DNA of 64,000 bases from NCBI GenBank assembly GCA_036245525.1, contig BTPG01000002.1, positions 125,154,712 through 125,218,711 on the forward strand. Direction: 5' to 3'. Positions 38,976 through 49,009 of this stretch are shown here, in pieces. Source of the DNA: Semisulcospira habei (taxonomy: Eukaryota > Mollusca > Gastropoda > Semisulcospiridae). How positions within the stretch are numbered: the stretch's first letter is position 1; each line of letters starts with the position of its first letter. The notes beneath the pieces are model-generated. The model was not told the origin of the DNA. It worked only from the letters and a program-made list of their open reading frames with translations, and ran no database searches. A program made the translations under genes and the position numbers.

Positions 38976-40429
38976 TGTAACGAGTGGTTTTTGTGTTGTA
39001 TTGAATTAAATTGTTATATGTATGAATACGTTTAGTCTAATGGACTGAGTGTGTGCGTGGGCTTTCTGACAATCGGTATAAAGGTGGGTGTTCTAACTCT
39101 GTTTACTATACTCTTTCATCCACCACCACACACGTGCTTACAACAAAGACAAAGGCCACACAGTTATCTCTCTTTGCCCTCTGTTTCGCTATTTCCCATA
39201 CACTCATGAACCTATACATTAAATCACTCAATTCACATCACCATATAAACAAGTTCACACAAATAATTAATAAGTGGCGTATAAACTATGTATGAATTCG
39301 ACGCTTACACAGTCAATCGTTACCGCAGAAGTCGTTGTCTCTTTCCCGAGACGTCACTCGGCTCTTCTCTTCACTCTAGTGTCGACACAGTCGATGATAT
39401 CACATTGACGACTTGACTTGACGGAGATTCCCGAACTGAACGGTAACAGTCAATGACAGTACTTACAGATTAGAATATTCCTAGGCGTGGAATTATCAAC
39501 GACGCTAGGCGACATAGGCTACACTGGAGGAACACTGCATGTGGTCCTGTAGCTCAAATCTGTAGGTTTACTTCGTTACCGTTGCTGCACGCATGCACCA
39601 GTGATGGTAGACGAAGGAAAGATGAAGGCGTGAAGATGTCCGCATCCGGTCACGTAGACGATGCTACAAGGAAAGCTTCATCAGCCACATACCAGAGGAG
39701 TTCCGCTCCGTACCGGCCCGCTGTATTCTACTGATATACAGCTATAGAAGTCCCTAGAAGAATTCTTTCTCCGAGCACCAACGAACACGTCCGCTCAACT
39801 CGGCTGATATGTGACCCTCTCTCACGAAACCAGTCTTAACTCGCAGCGAGCCGATCAGCACTACACGCAATAATATGTGGTGGGGGTCAATCTGGGTCAT
39901 TTTCACTTTTTTGCAGAAATGTATTCTATATACACCAAAGTATCATATGGTTAAAAACTTTATCATGAAAAGTGCCATTAAATAGGTTTAAAATGATTTT
40001 AAAAGTCTGCCCTTGGCCCCAATTATGCTGCACACAGAAACTTCCCAGGCTGTTTTCTCAAAATGACCGCCAGAGGCTTTAACAACTTTAAACACTAACA
40101 ACTTCTACAATTTTTGCACTACAGCATACAGTCATAAATCACAGTAATCAGCAAACATTGTAGTTTTCAGAAATGTATATATGTCAAAACATCCAAAATG
40201 TGAGTTAAGACTGATTTTGTGAGAGAGGGTCACATATGACATCTCTGACTAACAACAGTCCACGATACAACACTGTCACTCCCACACGTGAACACTGCTC
40301 ACCTCTACATTACCTCACGTGAACATTGCTCACCTCTACACTACCTGTTGTGAACCTCCGGTCCAACTGCTAATGACGTCATAACGTCTTCCTACCCAAA
40401 CGTGTACGAAATGCGTTCGTTACACCGTG
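38971..40429 (+). mobile_element. Solo LTR (1449 bp with a nested MITE), 5-bp duplications CCGTG
   Basis: The LTR is 38976-40424. It begins TGTAACGA and ends TCGTTACA, flanked by CCGTG at 38971-38975 and 40425-40429. A TATA-like GGTATAAAGG is at 39075-39084. Without the nested MITE (39808-40237) the LTR is about 1.02 kb. No internal retroviral-type genes are present. It begins like the LTR at 11081 but the bodies do not match, so these are related or convergent families. Confidence 0.87.
39808..40237. mobile_element. MITE G nested in the solo LTR
   Basis: Terminal inverted repeats of about 38 bp: ATATGTGACCCTCTCTCACG at the left, mirrored as GTGAGAGAGGGTCACATAT at the right. A TA or TGA target duplication fits the edges; a Tc1/mariner-type MITE is possible. 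The interior GGGGGTCAATCTGGGTCATT recurs inverted at 59715-59745. Confidence 0.85.
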
Positions 40430-41185
40430 TACTTAGTATATAATGTAGCTAGGTCAAGTCAACCTGCTTTCACACAAATAATAGCAAGACTGAAATTGTA
40501 CGGTGAAATTCTAGTTTTGTCACCATTTTCTCAAGCCTATGAAGCGAAAGTGAAACTCATATCACGTAAAATATAAAATTACGTAAAAACTCAAACTTCC
40601 GTCATGACAAATGACGTTTGACAAACCAATGACGCGTATGCCCTGCGCCCATTATAGAACTCACTGACGCATTTGCAGATCTGCGAGACTTTTTTAATAG
40701 GAGATATTTCAACATCTGAATTAGGTCAAAGACAAAAGGTAGAGACCCTTGACAGCGAGGACAGCTCTCATATAGAAGGGACTTTGTGGGTTATGGTTCA
40801 TCCCATCTTGCTGTTCCTTTCTTTTCTTTAAATCCGTCTTAATGTCCATTACACACGGTTGTTTTTTGTTTGTTTGTTGTTTTTTGTTTTGTTTGTTTTT
40901 TCTCTCGTTTAATTACTTCAGAAATCTTGACTCTTGATTTTTTAAAAAAATTGAAAACAACATTCATTTTCACTCAGAAAGGGGGCGGGAAGATCAATAA
41001 CAGGAAACAATGAGGAGGAAAACCTTAAAGGGTTTAATTAAGGAAAGTCTGAGTGCTGTTTCTGAAAGTCATAAAGTTAGACTGAATGAACATATATACA
41101 GGTACACGTGCAAAATGTTGCGGGCGTGATGTGTCAGTAATGATTACCTTTTTCAACTTCCTGATGAAATCTTTCATGAAGTGTA
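40430..41185. other. No gene recognised
   Basis: Unique-looking AT-rich DNA with a (TTTG)n run at 40860-40905. No coding motif. Confidence 0.4.
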
Positions 41186-41187
41186 AA

Positions 41188-41257
41188 TGTTGTTTCCATG
41201 TTTGTCGCAGCTTCAGGAATCATCGCGACTAGACCCGCTACCGACACACAAAGGGTT
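41188..41257. repeat. H5 right half
   Basis: TGTTTGTCGCAGCTTCAGGA, ATCATCGCGACTAGACCCGC and CGACACACAAAGGGTTAA. The left arm is mostly lost. Confidence 0.75.
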
Positions 41258-41352
41258 AAGCTCATCTTATCACATCACATTATTACCTTACCTATTCAAT
41301 TCATTAATAAACAGAAAGAAATCAAAACGCAGCGAGCTATTGCTGCCTAAAT

Positions 41353-41440
41353 TAACCCTTTGGGTGTCGTAGCGGTTTTCGTCACGATGATTCCTGCAGG
41401 AATCATCGTGACAAAAACCGCTACGGACAGCCGATGTGTA
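41353..41440 (+). mobile_element. H5 element, best hairpin of the family
   Basis: TTAACCCTTTGGGTGTCGTA starts it. The arms GTAGCGGTTTTCGTCACGAT and ATCGTGACAAAAACCGCTAC surround GATTCCTGCAGGAATC. The right end stops at GGACAGCCGATG without the final AAGGGTTAA. Confidence 0.88.
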
Positions 41441-41564
41441 GTGTTCATTGACGGAATGATGTGTTTAAAGTACAGGTATTCATTTGTGTATCGTTATATT
41501 GTCCGGCGTTCTTTCTTTCTCTTTCTTTCTAATTTGTTCTTAGGTTCCTTGCGGGTTTTATCTT

Positions 41565-41568
<4 letters not shown>

Positions 41569-41660
<92 letters not shown>
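41569..41660 (+). repeat. (TA)n microsatellite
   Basis: About 45 TA units. Confidence 0.97.
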
Positions 41661-41662
<2 letters not shown>

Positions 41663-41769
41663 GGGTTCGGCGCCGGGTTTTTTTCTTCTCCACCATGAAG
41701 GTAATAGTCGAGACAGGGCTCTAAAAAGAGGCAGTACAAAAGCGAGGCACTCCCTCACAGAAGGAGTAG

Positions 41770-41996
41770 CTGGACTCACATTCCAGGGGGAAAAACGGAT
41801 TTGTTCAATAGCATGTCCGTTGAAAGGTCATGGTAAATCAAAGTGGCACAGTTGGAGTGCGCCTGAGTTGATTAGTGTTCAGGGCGTACTCCATAGGTAA
41901 GATTTCCCTGTCCCCCATAACCCGCCCGTCAGGGCCGTCCATGATCACCTCGGTGCTGTGGACGTTAAACCCGAACTAACCAACCAACCAACCACA
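41770..41996 (+). mobile_element. SINE-N, body and tail
   Basis: Matches the body of 9606-9935 from CCAGGGGGAAAAACGGATTT to GTGGACGTTAAACCCGAACT, with (AACC)n after it. It has an additional GTGCGCCTGAGT insertion and lacks the tRNA-like head. Confidence 0.87.
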
Positions 41997-42148
41997 GAAG
42001 GAGAAATAGTGTAGCGGTTAATGTTCAGGTTCCCTCCTGATCGTAAACAGGTCCGGCAGGCGTGTAGCAATCACCGTAAAAACCATCACAGTGCGAGCAC
42101 ACCCACCGCCAATCTGCAAGCACGCAGATCATGGCTGGACATCGAGAC

Positions 42149-42180
42149 AGCAAGAGGCATAGATCCTCGTGAGCTCCATC
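42149..42180. repeat. H1 left arm only
   Basis: GCAAGAGGCATAGATCCTCG and TGAGCTCC, with no right arm. Confidence 0.7.
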
Positions 42181-42371
42181 GATCGCCATCCACATCTGCC
42201 CTTTGGAGACAACAGACATTTTAAGTCCATTTTTGTGAAAATGCTAGAGGTGTGTTGTATTGCAATGAAGAGCACTCATTTCACAAACATGGATTTGCAT
42301 TCCTTTGTCCATACAGGGCAGATAATGTTCCTGAAGCCCTCACACGCGCCTAGTGATGAGCGACCTATCTG

Positions 42372-42440
42372 CCAGGGACGTAGATCTTCATGAGCCCCGG
42401 CAATAGCGGGGGCTCATGAGGATCTATGTCTCTCGCAGGC
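42372..42440. repeat. H1 hairpin
   Basis: GCCAGGGACGTAGATCTTCA and GAGCCCCGGCAATAGCGGGG against CTCATGAGGATCTATGTCTC and TCGC. Confidence 0.87.
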
Positions 42441-42579
42441 GGCTGCCTGGTGCTCAGCGAAGAGATTAGGATTTCGCGATCTGGATGGAAGGTTACGTAC
42501 TCGAGCATGAGTTAACGTACACGCTCTCACGCGGTTGCAAGTCCCTCCGTTGGGCTTGTCAACAGATGTAAATGAAGCA

Positions 42580-42640
42580 AGCATGAGACATGGGTCCTCA
42601 TGAGCCCCCGCGACCGGACCCATGCCTCATGCAGAAGGAC
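42580..42640. repeat. H1 hairpin, shortened
   Basis: AGCATGAGACATGGGTCCTC and ATGAGCCCCCGCGACC, then GGACCCATGCCTCATGC. The arm change CATGGGTCC/GGACCCATG is present on both sides while the GGGGGCTCATGA part of the right arm is deleted. Confidence 0.82.
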
Positions 42641-42878
42641 GATGTGAAGGTCCCACGCAGTGATCTGGGTTGGCGGTCACCTCAATACGATTTACGCTGC
42701 TGCGCGGGATTAGCTGCTCCAGTGTGAAAACACACATCATGTCCACAATTTGCAGTCTGCAACCTCTTTGCATCTCACTGTGGGAACTTGCAAGTGTTAA
42801 CTGTTGCGCTGGCTCGTTCTGTTGTCCAAAACGCTTTCAAACGTGACGTAGGACCGCGCTTGCGGTAGTCAATGTTAA

Positions 42879-42882
<4 letters not shown>

Positions 42883-42945
<63 letters not shown>

Positions 42946-43041
42946 AATAATAATGACAAGATGATGACAATAAGAAAATGATAATAATGAAAATCATGAT
43001 ACTAATAATGCCATTGTTATTATTATTATTATTATTATTAT
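42883..43041. repeat. (AAT)n and (TTA)n microsatellites
   Basis: AAT units 42883-42941 and inverted ATT units 43016-43041, separated by degenerate ATG/AAT-rich sequence. Confidence 0.95.
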
Positions 43042-43172
43042 ATCAGTTGTTGATGTTGCTCTTCTTATTATTTTATATTATTGTTAAAAAGCAAAAAAAA
43101 AAAAAAAAGATAAATTTATACTGAAAACGTAAAACGGTATGCTACTGCTTGTCTGTGGTGGTCCAGGCAAAA

Positions 43173-43426
43173 CGAGTTAGTCATTTGGGTTTAGCGCCGA
43201 GCACTCGACTAAAGCCACCTCACGGCGGCAGGCAAAACGACGGGCTGGTTCAGCTAGCATGTCCGTTATAAGGTACCGGTCAATCAAAGAGGCACAGCTG
43301 CAATGCGTGTTCCGTGTTCAGGTTGTACTCCATAACTAATAGCTGTCCCTGAACCTCATAACACAATCGCCAGGGCCGTCCACAATCACTCCAGCGCCGT
43401 GGACGTTAAACCCGAACTAAATAAGT
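43173..43426 (+). mobile_element. SINE-N copy with an inverted SINE-O tail at its left edge
   Basis: 43173-43229 is the reverse complement of the SINE-O tail (GTTAGTCATTTGGGTTTAGC, CCACCTCACGGCGG). 43230-43419 is a diverged SINE-N body ending GTGGACGTTAAACCCGAACT. Confidence 0.8.
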
Positions 43427-43755
43427 TTTCTGTGATTGAGGACATGGCGGCCTTGAGCAGGACACACATCAAGCTGTTGACGGCAATCAGACCCAGACGC
43501 CGTGAAGCAATCAGTGTGGACCTGGCACCAACCACATCCCGTCAAGATCACAGACGGCCCTCTGTATTTTATTGTGAAACAGCCATCGCAGAACCATCAG
43601 CAGGCCGCAAAATCTGCATCAATTTCTTTTACTATAGCCTCACTAAAAAAAAAAAAAAAAAATGCTTGTTTAAAACGCATTCGAGACCTGATGCACCCGG
43701 GTACGCGGCGTAAAGCTGGCGTAAAGCCGCGTATCTGGATGCAGCGCGTCCAGAA
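43427..43755. other. No gene recognised
   Basis: A poly-A tract lies at 43645-43662. The open frame starting at 43399 overlaps the SINE and has no domain. Confidence 0.4.
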
Positions 43756-43759
43756 TGGG

Positions 43760-43981
43760 TTAACCCGTTCAATGTCGAGAAAATCTGAACACCACCCAAG
43801 TGCAATAGGCATAGATCCTCATGAGCCCCCGCAGTTGCGGGGGCTCATGAGGATATATGCCTGTTGCTGACACTACTTCGAATCCACGCTCCTATGACGT
43901 GCAGGGTTGTTTGTGTGTGTGTCTTGAAATAACCAAGACTGCAGAAACGCGTTCTACGTCAGCAGGCACTGAAGGGGTTAC
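43760..43981 (-). mobile_element. H1 MITE, complete reference copy
   Basis: TTAACCCGTTCAATGTCGAG at the left and GGCACTGAAGGGGTTA at the right. Hairpin 43801-43866 with one mismatch. The interior after the hairpin (GACACTACTTCGAATCCACG, then GCAGAAACGCGTTCTACGTC) defines the element's long arm. Length about 222 bp. Confidence 0.92.
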
Positions 43982-43987
43982 ACGCTT

Positions 43988-44034
43988 GCTAGTCTGTGAT
44001 TCCGAACCTTGCGAAGCAATCAAAGACCAGCGCT
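43988..44034. repeat. Short H4-like hairpin
   Basis: TAGTCTGTGATTCCGAACCT and TGCGAAGCAATCAAAGACCA. Weak match. Confidence 0.5.
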
Positions 44035-44143
44035 CAAATATTGCCTTTCCGCTTGCAACGATTATACAAATATTTTTTTTTTTTAAATCCACTTTCGACT
44101 CTTTCTAACCTCACGCGTGCCGTGGCCAAAACAAGGCTGTGCG

Positions 44144-44199
44144 TTAACCACTTGGTGGCTACCGACGATACCGCTCGTCCGCAGCACTCGAGGGGTTAA
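44144..44199 (+). mobile_element. H6 element, short form, sharing its right TTAA with an H1 MITE
   Basis: TTAACCACTTGGTGGCTACC, GACGATACCGCTCGTC and CGAGGGGTTAA. The TTAA at 44196-44199 also opens the next element. Confidence 0.83.
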
Positions 44200-44370
44200 C
44201 CCCTCCGCCACCGCGAACAAACACGGACACCACACTTCTGCAAGAGGCATAGATCCTCATGAGCCCCCGCAATTGCGGGGGCTCATGAGGATCTATGCCT
44301 CTTGATGAAACGGCACTTTACGTTCATTGCTCGTGGGGCGGCTGGAGCGCCTTCGCGTTGAACTGACAGG
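44196..44370 (-). mobile_element. H1 MITE, perfect hairpin
   Basis: TTAACCCCTCCGCCACCGCG opens it. The hairpin 44240-44305 has perfect 32-bp arms centred on GCAATTGC. The right part (GGCGGCTGGAGCGCCTTCGC, GTTGAACTGACAGG) is recognisable but the terminal TTAA is not. Confidence 0.92.
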
Positions 44371-44703
44371 TGTCAGACGTGCAGTGTAAAATCAGTAACC
44401 GAATGGGGTAAAAAAAAAAAAAAAAAAAAACAGCGCGCTTGCGGGATGCTCATAAAGAAGATAGACGCTACATGCCGGCCGTGTCCTGTTTCACATTTAC
44501 GATCATTGGCCGGGCGTTGCGTAACTCTGACGGGGAAAATGCTGGGCCGTCCCGGGTCCCGGCCTGACCAAGGGAAATTTGCCCGCTTGGTTTTGACTTC
44601 GCGATACCAATGGCCTGACACTAAACGCGCCCCATACAGTGCAAGGGTACTTTAAACAGACTGATACTAGCACTGATTTCAACATAAAATCCGTCCCTAG
44701 GGA

Positions 44704-44704
<1 letters not shown>

Positions 44705-44742
<38 letters not shown>

Positions 44743-44775
44743 GCATAATCTATCAGTACACACTGCAACACATGT

Positions 44776-44860
<85 letters not shown>

Positions 44861-44880
44861 CCTCCCTCCCCTCCCTCCCT
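44705..44880. repeat. (ATT)n and (TC)n/(CCCT)n microsatellites
   Basis: ATT 44705-44743, TC 44779-44856, then CCCT units to 44880. Confidence 0.96.
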
Positions 44881-45054
44881 CTCTAAAGAAATATTCAGTC
44901 AAAGACTTAGTTCGTTTCCTTTCATCTGTCTGAAAAGCAAAGCTGCATGCACACGAGGCCAAACCAAACCACCAAGAGGGACATCCGGTCCAAAGCAGTA
45001 AGTTCCAAAACTGAAGATCACATAGCAGCACACTCAGTCCATACTGAGCACCCG

Positions 45055-45129
45055 AGGCACACTGGTTGTCTCGCTCGATTCGCTACCGCTGATAAGCGGT
45101 AGCGAATCGAGGGCGTCAACCAGTGTGCC
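45055..45129. repeat. H7 hairpin, near-perfect
   Basis: GCACACTGGTTGTCTCGCTC and GATTCGCTACCGCTGATAAG pair with CTTATCAGCGGTAGCGAATC-type sequence and GTCAACCAGTGTGCC. Other copies lie at 58317 and 59414. Confidence 0.92.
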
Positions 45130-45168
45130 GCAAGGATGAAGATGGAAAGTGCCGGCAATGTGAACTAT

Positions 45169-45735
45169 TGCGAGAACAGTCTACACTGACATTCGCGTTA
45201 CATGGGCAAATCAGGCACCGTCCCTTCACTGCCGAGAACAGTCTACACTGACATTCGCGTTACATGGGCAAATCAGGCACCGTCCCTTCATTCCCGAGAA
45301 CAGTCTACACTGACATTCGCGTTACATGGGCAAATCAGGCACCGTCCCTTCATTGCCGAGAACAGTCTACACTGACATTCGCGTTACATGGGCAAATCAG
45401 GCACCGTCCCTTCACTGCCGAGAACAGTCTACACTGACATTCGCGTTACATGGGCAAATCAGGCACCGTCCCTTCATTGCCGAGAACAGTCTACACTGAC
45501 ATTCGCGTTACATGGGCAAATCAGGCACCGTCCCTTCATTGCCGAGAACAGTCCACACTGACATTCGCGTTACATGGGCAAATCAGGCACCGTCCCTTCA
45601 TTGCCGAGAACAGTCTACACTGACATTCGCGTTACATGGGCAAATCAGGCACCGTCCCTTCACTGCCGAGAACAGTCTACACTGACATTCGCGTTACATG
45701 GGCAAATCAGGCACCGTCCCTTCATTGCCGAGAAA
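45169..45735 (+). repeat. 62-bp tandem array, 9 copies, built on the H1 terminus
   Basis: Unit landmarks are GAGAACAGTCTACACTGACA, TTCGCGTTACATGGGCAAAT and CAGGCACCGTCCCTTCATTG. The piece CCCTTCACTGCCGAGAA in each unit is the left terminus of the H1 MITE that directly follows the last unit. Confidence 0.96.
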
Positions 45736-45950
45736 AAGTGACTATCACCCAGCTGCGATACGCACAGAAGAGGCAAACAACGGCAAATGGCCTAGAACCT
45801 CATGAGCCCCCGAAGACGCGGGGGCTCATAAGGTTATAGACCTCTTGCTGGCTTTACTTAATATCTGTGTTTCTTCGGCGGGTCAGGCTTATTGGTGATA
45901 AATTTAAAATCATTTCACGGTGTGACCACTGACACCGACGGGGTTAATAG
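45722..45950 (-). mobile_element. H1 MITE joined to the 62-bp array
   Basis: CTTCATTGCCGAGAAAAAGT starts it inside the array. The hairpin 45785-45850 has AACCTCATGAGCCCCCGAAG against GGGGGCTCATAAGGTTATAG, with the CCT/GGT change at both sides. The right end GACACCGACGGGGTTAATAG closes at TTAA. Confidence 0.85.
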
Positions 45951-45969
45951 CAGTCGGCCACTGCTGTTT

Positions 45970-46022
45970 AACCCTTTAACCCTTGGCAGCGGTTTTTGTC
46001 GCGTTGATTCCCGGATTCATGC
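45970..46022. repeat. H5 left half
   Basis: TTAACCCTTGGCAGCGGTTT, TTGTCGCGTTGATTCCCGGA. No right arm. Confidence 0.7.
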
Positions 46023-46317
46023 CGAGCTATCGGAGTAAGCATCACCGACGACCAGCCCGGCACAAATATTCATCAAGTTAGTATTCATTAATATCTCCGT
46101 TTATGATAACATAAATGTTTCTTGTCATCAATATACATCAATACACTGGAAATCGTCTTTTTTCACACCCAATGTCTATTGCAACTATTGTCACAACGCA
46201 GGGTAGCGTTTTGTTGTTGTCTCATCGTTAGATTCACCGCAGGCTTTTCGCTTCTACCGCCAATTGACTCGGAATCTTCATCCTCTACAATCCTCTACGC
46301 ACATTATGGTAAATGGT

Positions 46318-46404
46318 TGAAACGTGGTAGTTCAAGGGTCGTGCCCGGTGAGCTTGGCGCCTTGGCGCCAAGCTCACCGGGCACTACCCTTGAAATATCA
46401 AGTT
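46318..46404. repeat. H2 hairpin with strongly shifted but paired arms
   Basis: GTCGTGCCCGGTGAGCTTGG against CCAAGCTCACCGGGCACTAC. Most H2 copies read CCAGAATAGC or CCAGATTAGC here, so both arms have changed together at several bases. Confidence 0.88.
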
Positions 46405-47300
46405 TGAACAACAGCACTACCCAAGACTATCAACGTCGCTACACTTCCCGATGCTAAGACAATCCCAACAATGAGAAAAAACACGCTTAGAAAAGACAAG
46501 TAAATTACTGTAGCGCTCTCATAGATGCTTTATTGAAAATCGGCTAACGCGCTGCCGTAAAGTGAATCCTACACGCACGCTCACGTGAACAACGCGCATC
46601 CACTGACAGACTAGACATACACAGTGTGCATTCATGTTTTGCCAAGTGGCCAACTCAAGCGATCTACTCAGGCCTCGGACATTTGGATCTTTTGCATTTG
46701 AATCGTTTGTACTTCAATTTTTATACTGCACTGAAATTGATACATCTTACAAATGCACTACTTACTTTTTTTAAGGCGAGAAGTGTAACTCTGAGACAGA
46801 GATGGAGATCAGGTCAGATCAGATCAGATGAAACGTTATAGCCATATGTAAAAGTACACTAGGAAATCGTCTCTAAAACGCTAAGTAGTGCATAGAATAC
46901 TTGTCACAATGTCCATTTTAAAAACACAGGATAACACAATCAAAGAAACGCTCTCAGAAAAGACAAAAGTATAACACAATGTCTTGCCCTCCTGTCTCTC
47001 TTTGCATTTGACACGATGGGCAGCCACCGTTTCGGGTCTGATTCCAGCCACCGTTTTGGGTCTGATTCCCGCGGGCTGAGACTGGAAGAAGTGACAGCTA
47101 ACCACAGAATTGCCTACTCAGACTGTGTCTGGATAAACATGTAAAGGGAAAGATTACCCGTGGAACGTTATCTGTCTGAGCGCCGACTGAGGGAAGACCG
47201 TAATTGGCAAAACATCAAGTTGTGTCCCTTTATCTCTCTCTGACGCCAGACGTCGCTAACAACACGATACTAATTTACGGTTTTCCCGATCCGAGCGTTT
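46405..47300. other. No gene recognised
   Basis: Unique-looking sequence. A 17-bp piece near 47030 (CCACCGTTTTGGGTCTGATT) is repeated twice with small changes. No coding motif was recognised in any frame. Confidence 0.4.
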
Positions 47301-47306
47301 CCATTT

Positions 47307-47460
47307 GCAAGAGGCATAGATTCACATGGGCCCCTGCAGTCGCAGGGGCTCATGTGAATTTATGCCTCTTGCTGACCGAGGTCGACTGAAATGTTTATCA
47401 AATTGAGGGCACTTACCGCGCGGGCTCACGAAAATCTGTCTCTTGCTGACCGACATAGGG
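47307..47460. repeat. H1 hairpin with paired changes, plus a right-arm remnant
   Basis: 47307-47372: GCATAGATTCACATGGGCCC against GGGGCTCATGTGAATTTATG; ATTCACATG/CATGTGAAT replaces ATCCTCATG/CATGAGGAT in both arms. 47417-47455: GGGCTCACGAAAATCTGTCT and CTTGCTGACCG, a lone right arm. Confidence 0.9.
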
Positions 47461-47571
47461 TCAAACTATCATCAAATTGAGCGTCTGTCTCTGGATCAAG
47501 GAGTGTGGTAACGATTCAATCGACCTTCTTCAAGGAAATGAGGATTTATAGTACATTATACCTCTTCATAA

Positions 47572-47634
47572 ACTCCGCCGTGAGATGGCCTTAGTTGCCT
47601 GCTCGGCGTTAAATCCAAATAACTAACTAACTCT
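47572..47634 (+). mobile_element. SINE-O tail fragment
   Basis: GCCGTGAGATGGCCTTAGTT and CGGCGTTAAATCCAAATAAC with (TAAC)n. Confidence 0.8.
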
Positions 47635-47721
47635 TCATAAACTCTTGATATGTTTCACAGTAATGCTGGACCAGAAGGCTGACAACTCTTCGATTAATTA
47701 CGCAGCCTGAATGTCGTAAAA

Positions 47722-47935
47722 TTAACCCATTCAGCCCTGACGCACTACAGCAGGAGATGGCTCGACCATGATAATTCAAGGGTAGTGCGAGATTAGCTTG
47801 GCGCCTGTCGGCGCCAAGCGAATCTGGCACTGCCCTTGAATTATCATGGTCGATCCATCTCCTGCAACAGGTGCATAGTCGTTAGATGACGCCTCAAAAA
47901 TTTGGGAAATACGTGCGTCGGGCTGAATGAGTTAA
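47722..47935 (-). mobile_element. H2 MITE, complete
   Basis: TTAACCCATTCAGCCCTGAC to GTCGGGCTGAATGAGTTAA. Orientation is opposite to 17773. Hairpin 47763-47857 of the GGTAGTGC(C/G)AGATTAGC subtype. Confidence 0.92.
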
Positions 47936-48119
47936 AGACTTTTTCTGCTGTTCCCTCCAATTGCAACCTTTCAAGTTCCTCCGTCGCGCCATGTGGCTTG
48001 CGAAAACATAATGAAGCGAAAATACTATTTTCGGGCAAGATAACACTGAGAACTAGTATTGGCGATTATTATTATTATTTTTTTTTTGTCAGTCAAAACT
48101 CGCCCTGAAGCAGCTCGCT

Positions 48120-48248
48120 TTAACCCCCTGACAGCTGCTGACGATTCCGTTCGGCGAAAAAGACGTGGCGTAACTACGTCATGACTTAACTACGCAACTA
48201 CGCGATTTTTCCGCCGAACGGTATCATCAGTAGCAGTCAAGGGGTTAA
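48120..48248 (+). mobile_element. H6 MITE, complete
   Basis: TTAACCCCCTGACAGCTGCT, GACGATTCCGTTCGGCG against CGCCGAACGGTATCATCAGT and AGCAGTCAAGGGGTTAA. The loop contains GTAACTACGTCATGACTTAA. It is the longest intact H6 copy here. Confidence 0.92.
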
Positions 48249-48270
48249 AGCTAAAACACACAAAACACAC

Positions 48271-48330
<60 letters not shown>

Positions 48331-48342
48331 ATACACACACAC

Positions 48343-48419
<77 letters not shown>
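48271..48419. repeat. (TC)n then (AC)n microsatellite
   Basis: TC units to 48311, then AC units with few interruptions to 48419. Confidence 0.97.
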
Positions 48420-48420
<1 letters not shown>

Positions 48421-48880
48421 GCGGTGTCCATTTGATGAGCTCATGGTGACACGCTACCGCGACCGCAGACAGCATTACCTAATGAGAATTTGCATTCCTT
48501 GCAGACGCCGGTATCAGTCAGGATGACCGACAGGCTACTGGTAATTTCGGCCATTTTCCGAAACAACCACCGCAGAGCAAGACAGGACTGAATGCCAAGC
48601 AAGTCTTAAATACTGCTGGCAGGACAGAGCAGAGATCAACGAGAGTTCGTGACACGCAAATTACGCAAGTAAACCTTAAAGGGGCACGCATGACTTTTTT
48701 TTTAAAGGCTTCATTTTGCAAAAAGCTTTTACTGGGATTCAGTATACTTACCCACTTAGGCAGTGACCACCCTATTGTCCCACCAAATGCTTTATTTCGT
48801 CCGCTCAAAGCGAAAAGAGGCCCACCGCAATCTTGTGACGGGACACCGTGAAAGGATTGCTTCTGATAGGCGGTGGTAGC

Positions 48881-49007
48881 TGACGTCATAACTATTCTAT
48901 ACGACCTTAGGTCATCTGCATAATTATAACCAATCAGAGACAAGATGGCGGATGAACCAGCGAAGAAAAAAAGCAAAGTATCATTGACTCGCGCCGACAA
49001 TGACTGA
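48881..49007 (+). promoter_or_regulatory. Promoter-like segment with CRE, CCAAT and a short ORF
   Basis: A perfect TGACGTCA (48881-48888) and CCAATCAG (48930-48937) lie just 5' of an ATG in an AAGATGGCGG context (48945). The ORF is 20 codons: MADEPAKKKSKVSLTRADND, then TGA. A second overlapping start (49000) reads MTDSEFSEEKKEEER. The basic then acidic start recalls N-termini found in transposon-related invertebrate proteins, but I cannot name it. It may be a decayed first exon of an element or of a host gene. Confidence 0.35.
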
Positions 49008-49009
49008 CT

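Noticed and set aside
48518..49000. 160-codon minus-strand frame
   Set aside because: It is antisense to the promoter-like segment and has no recognisable domain.
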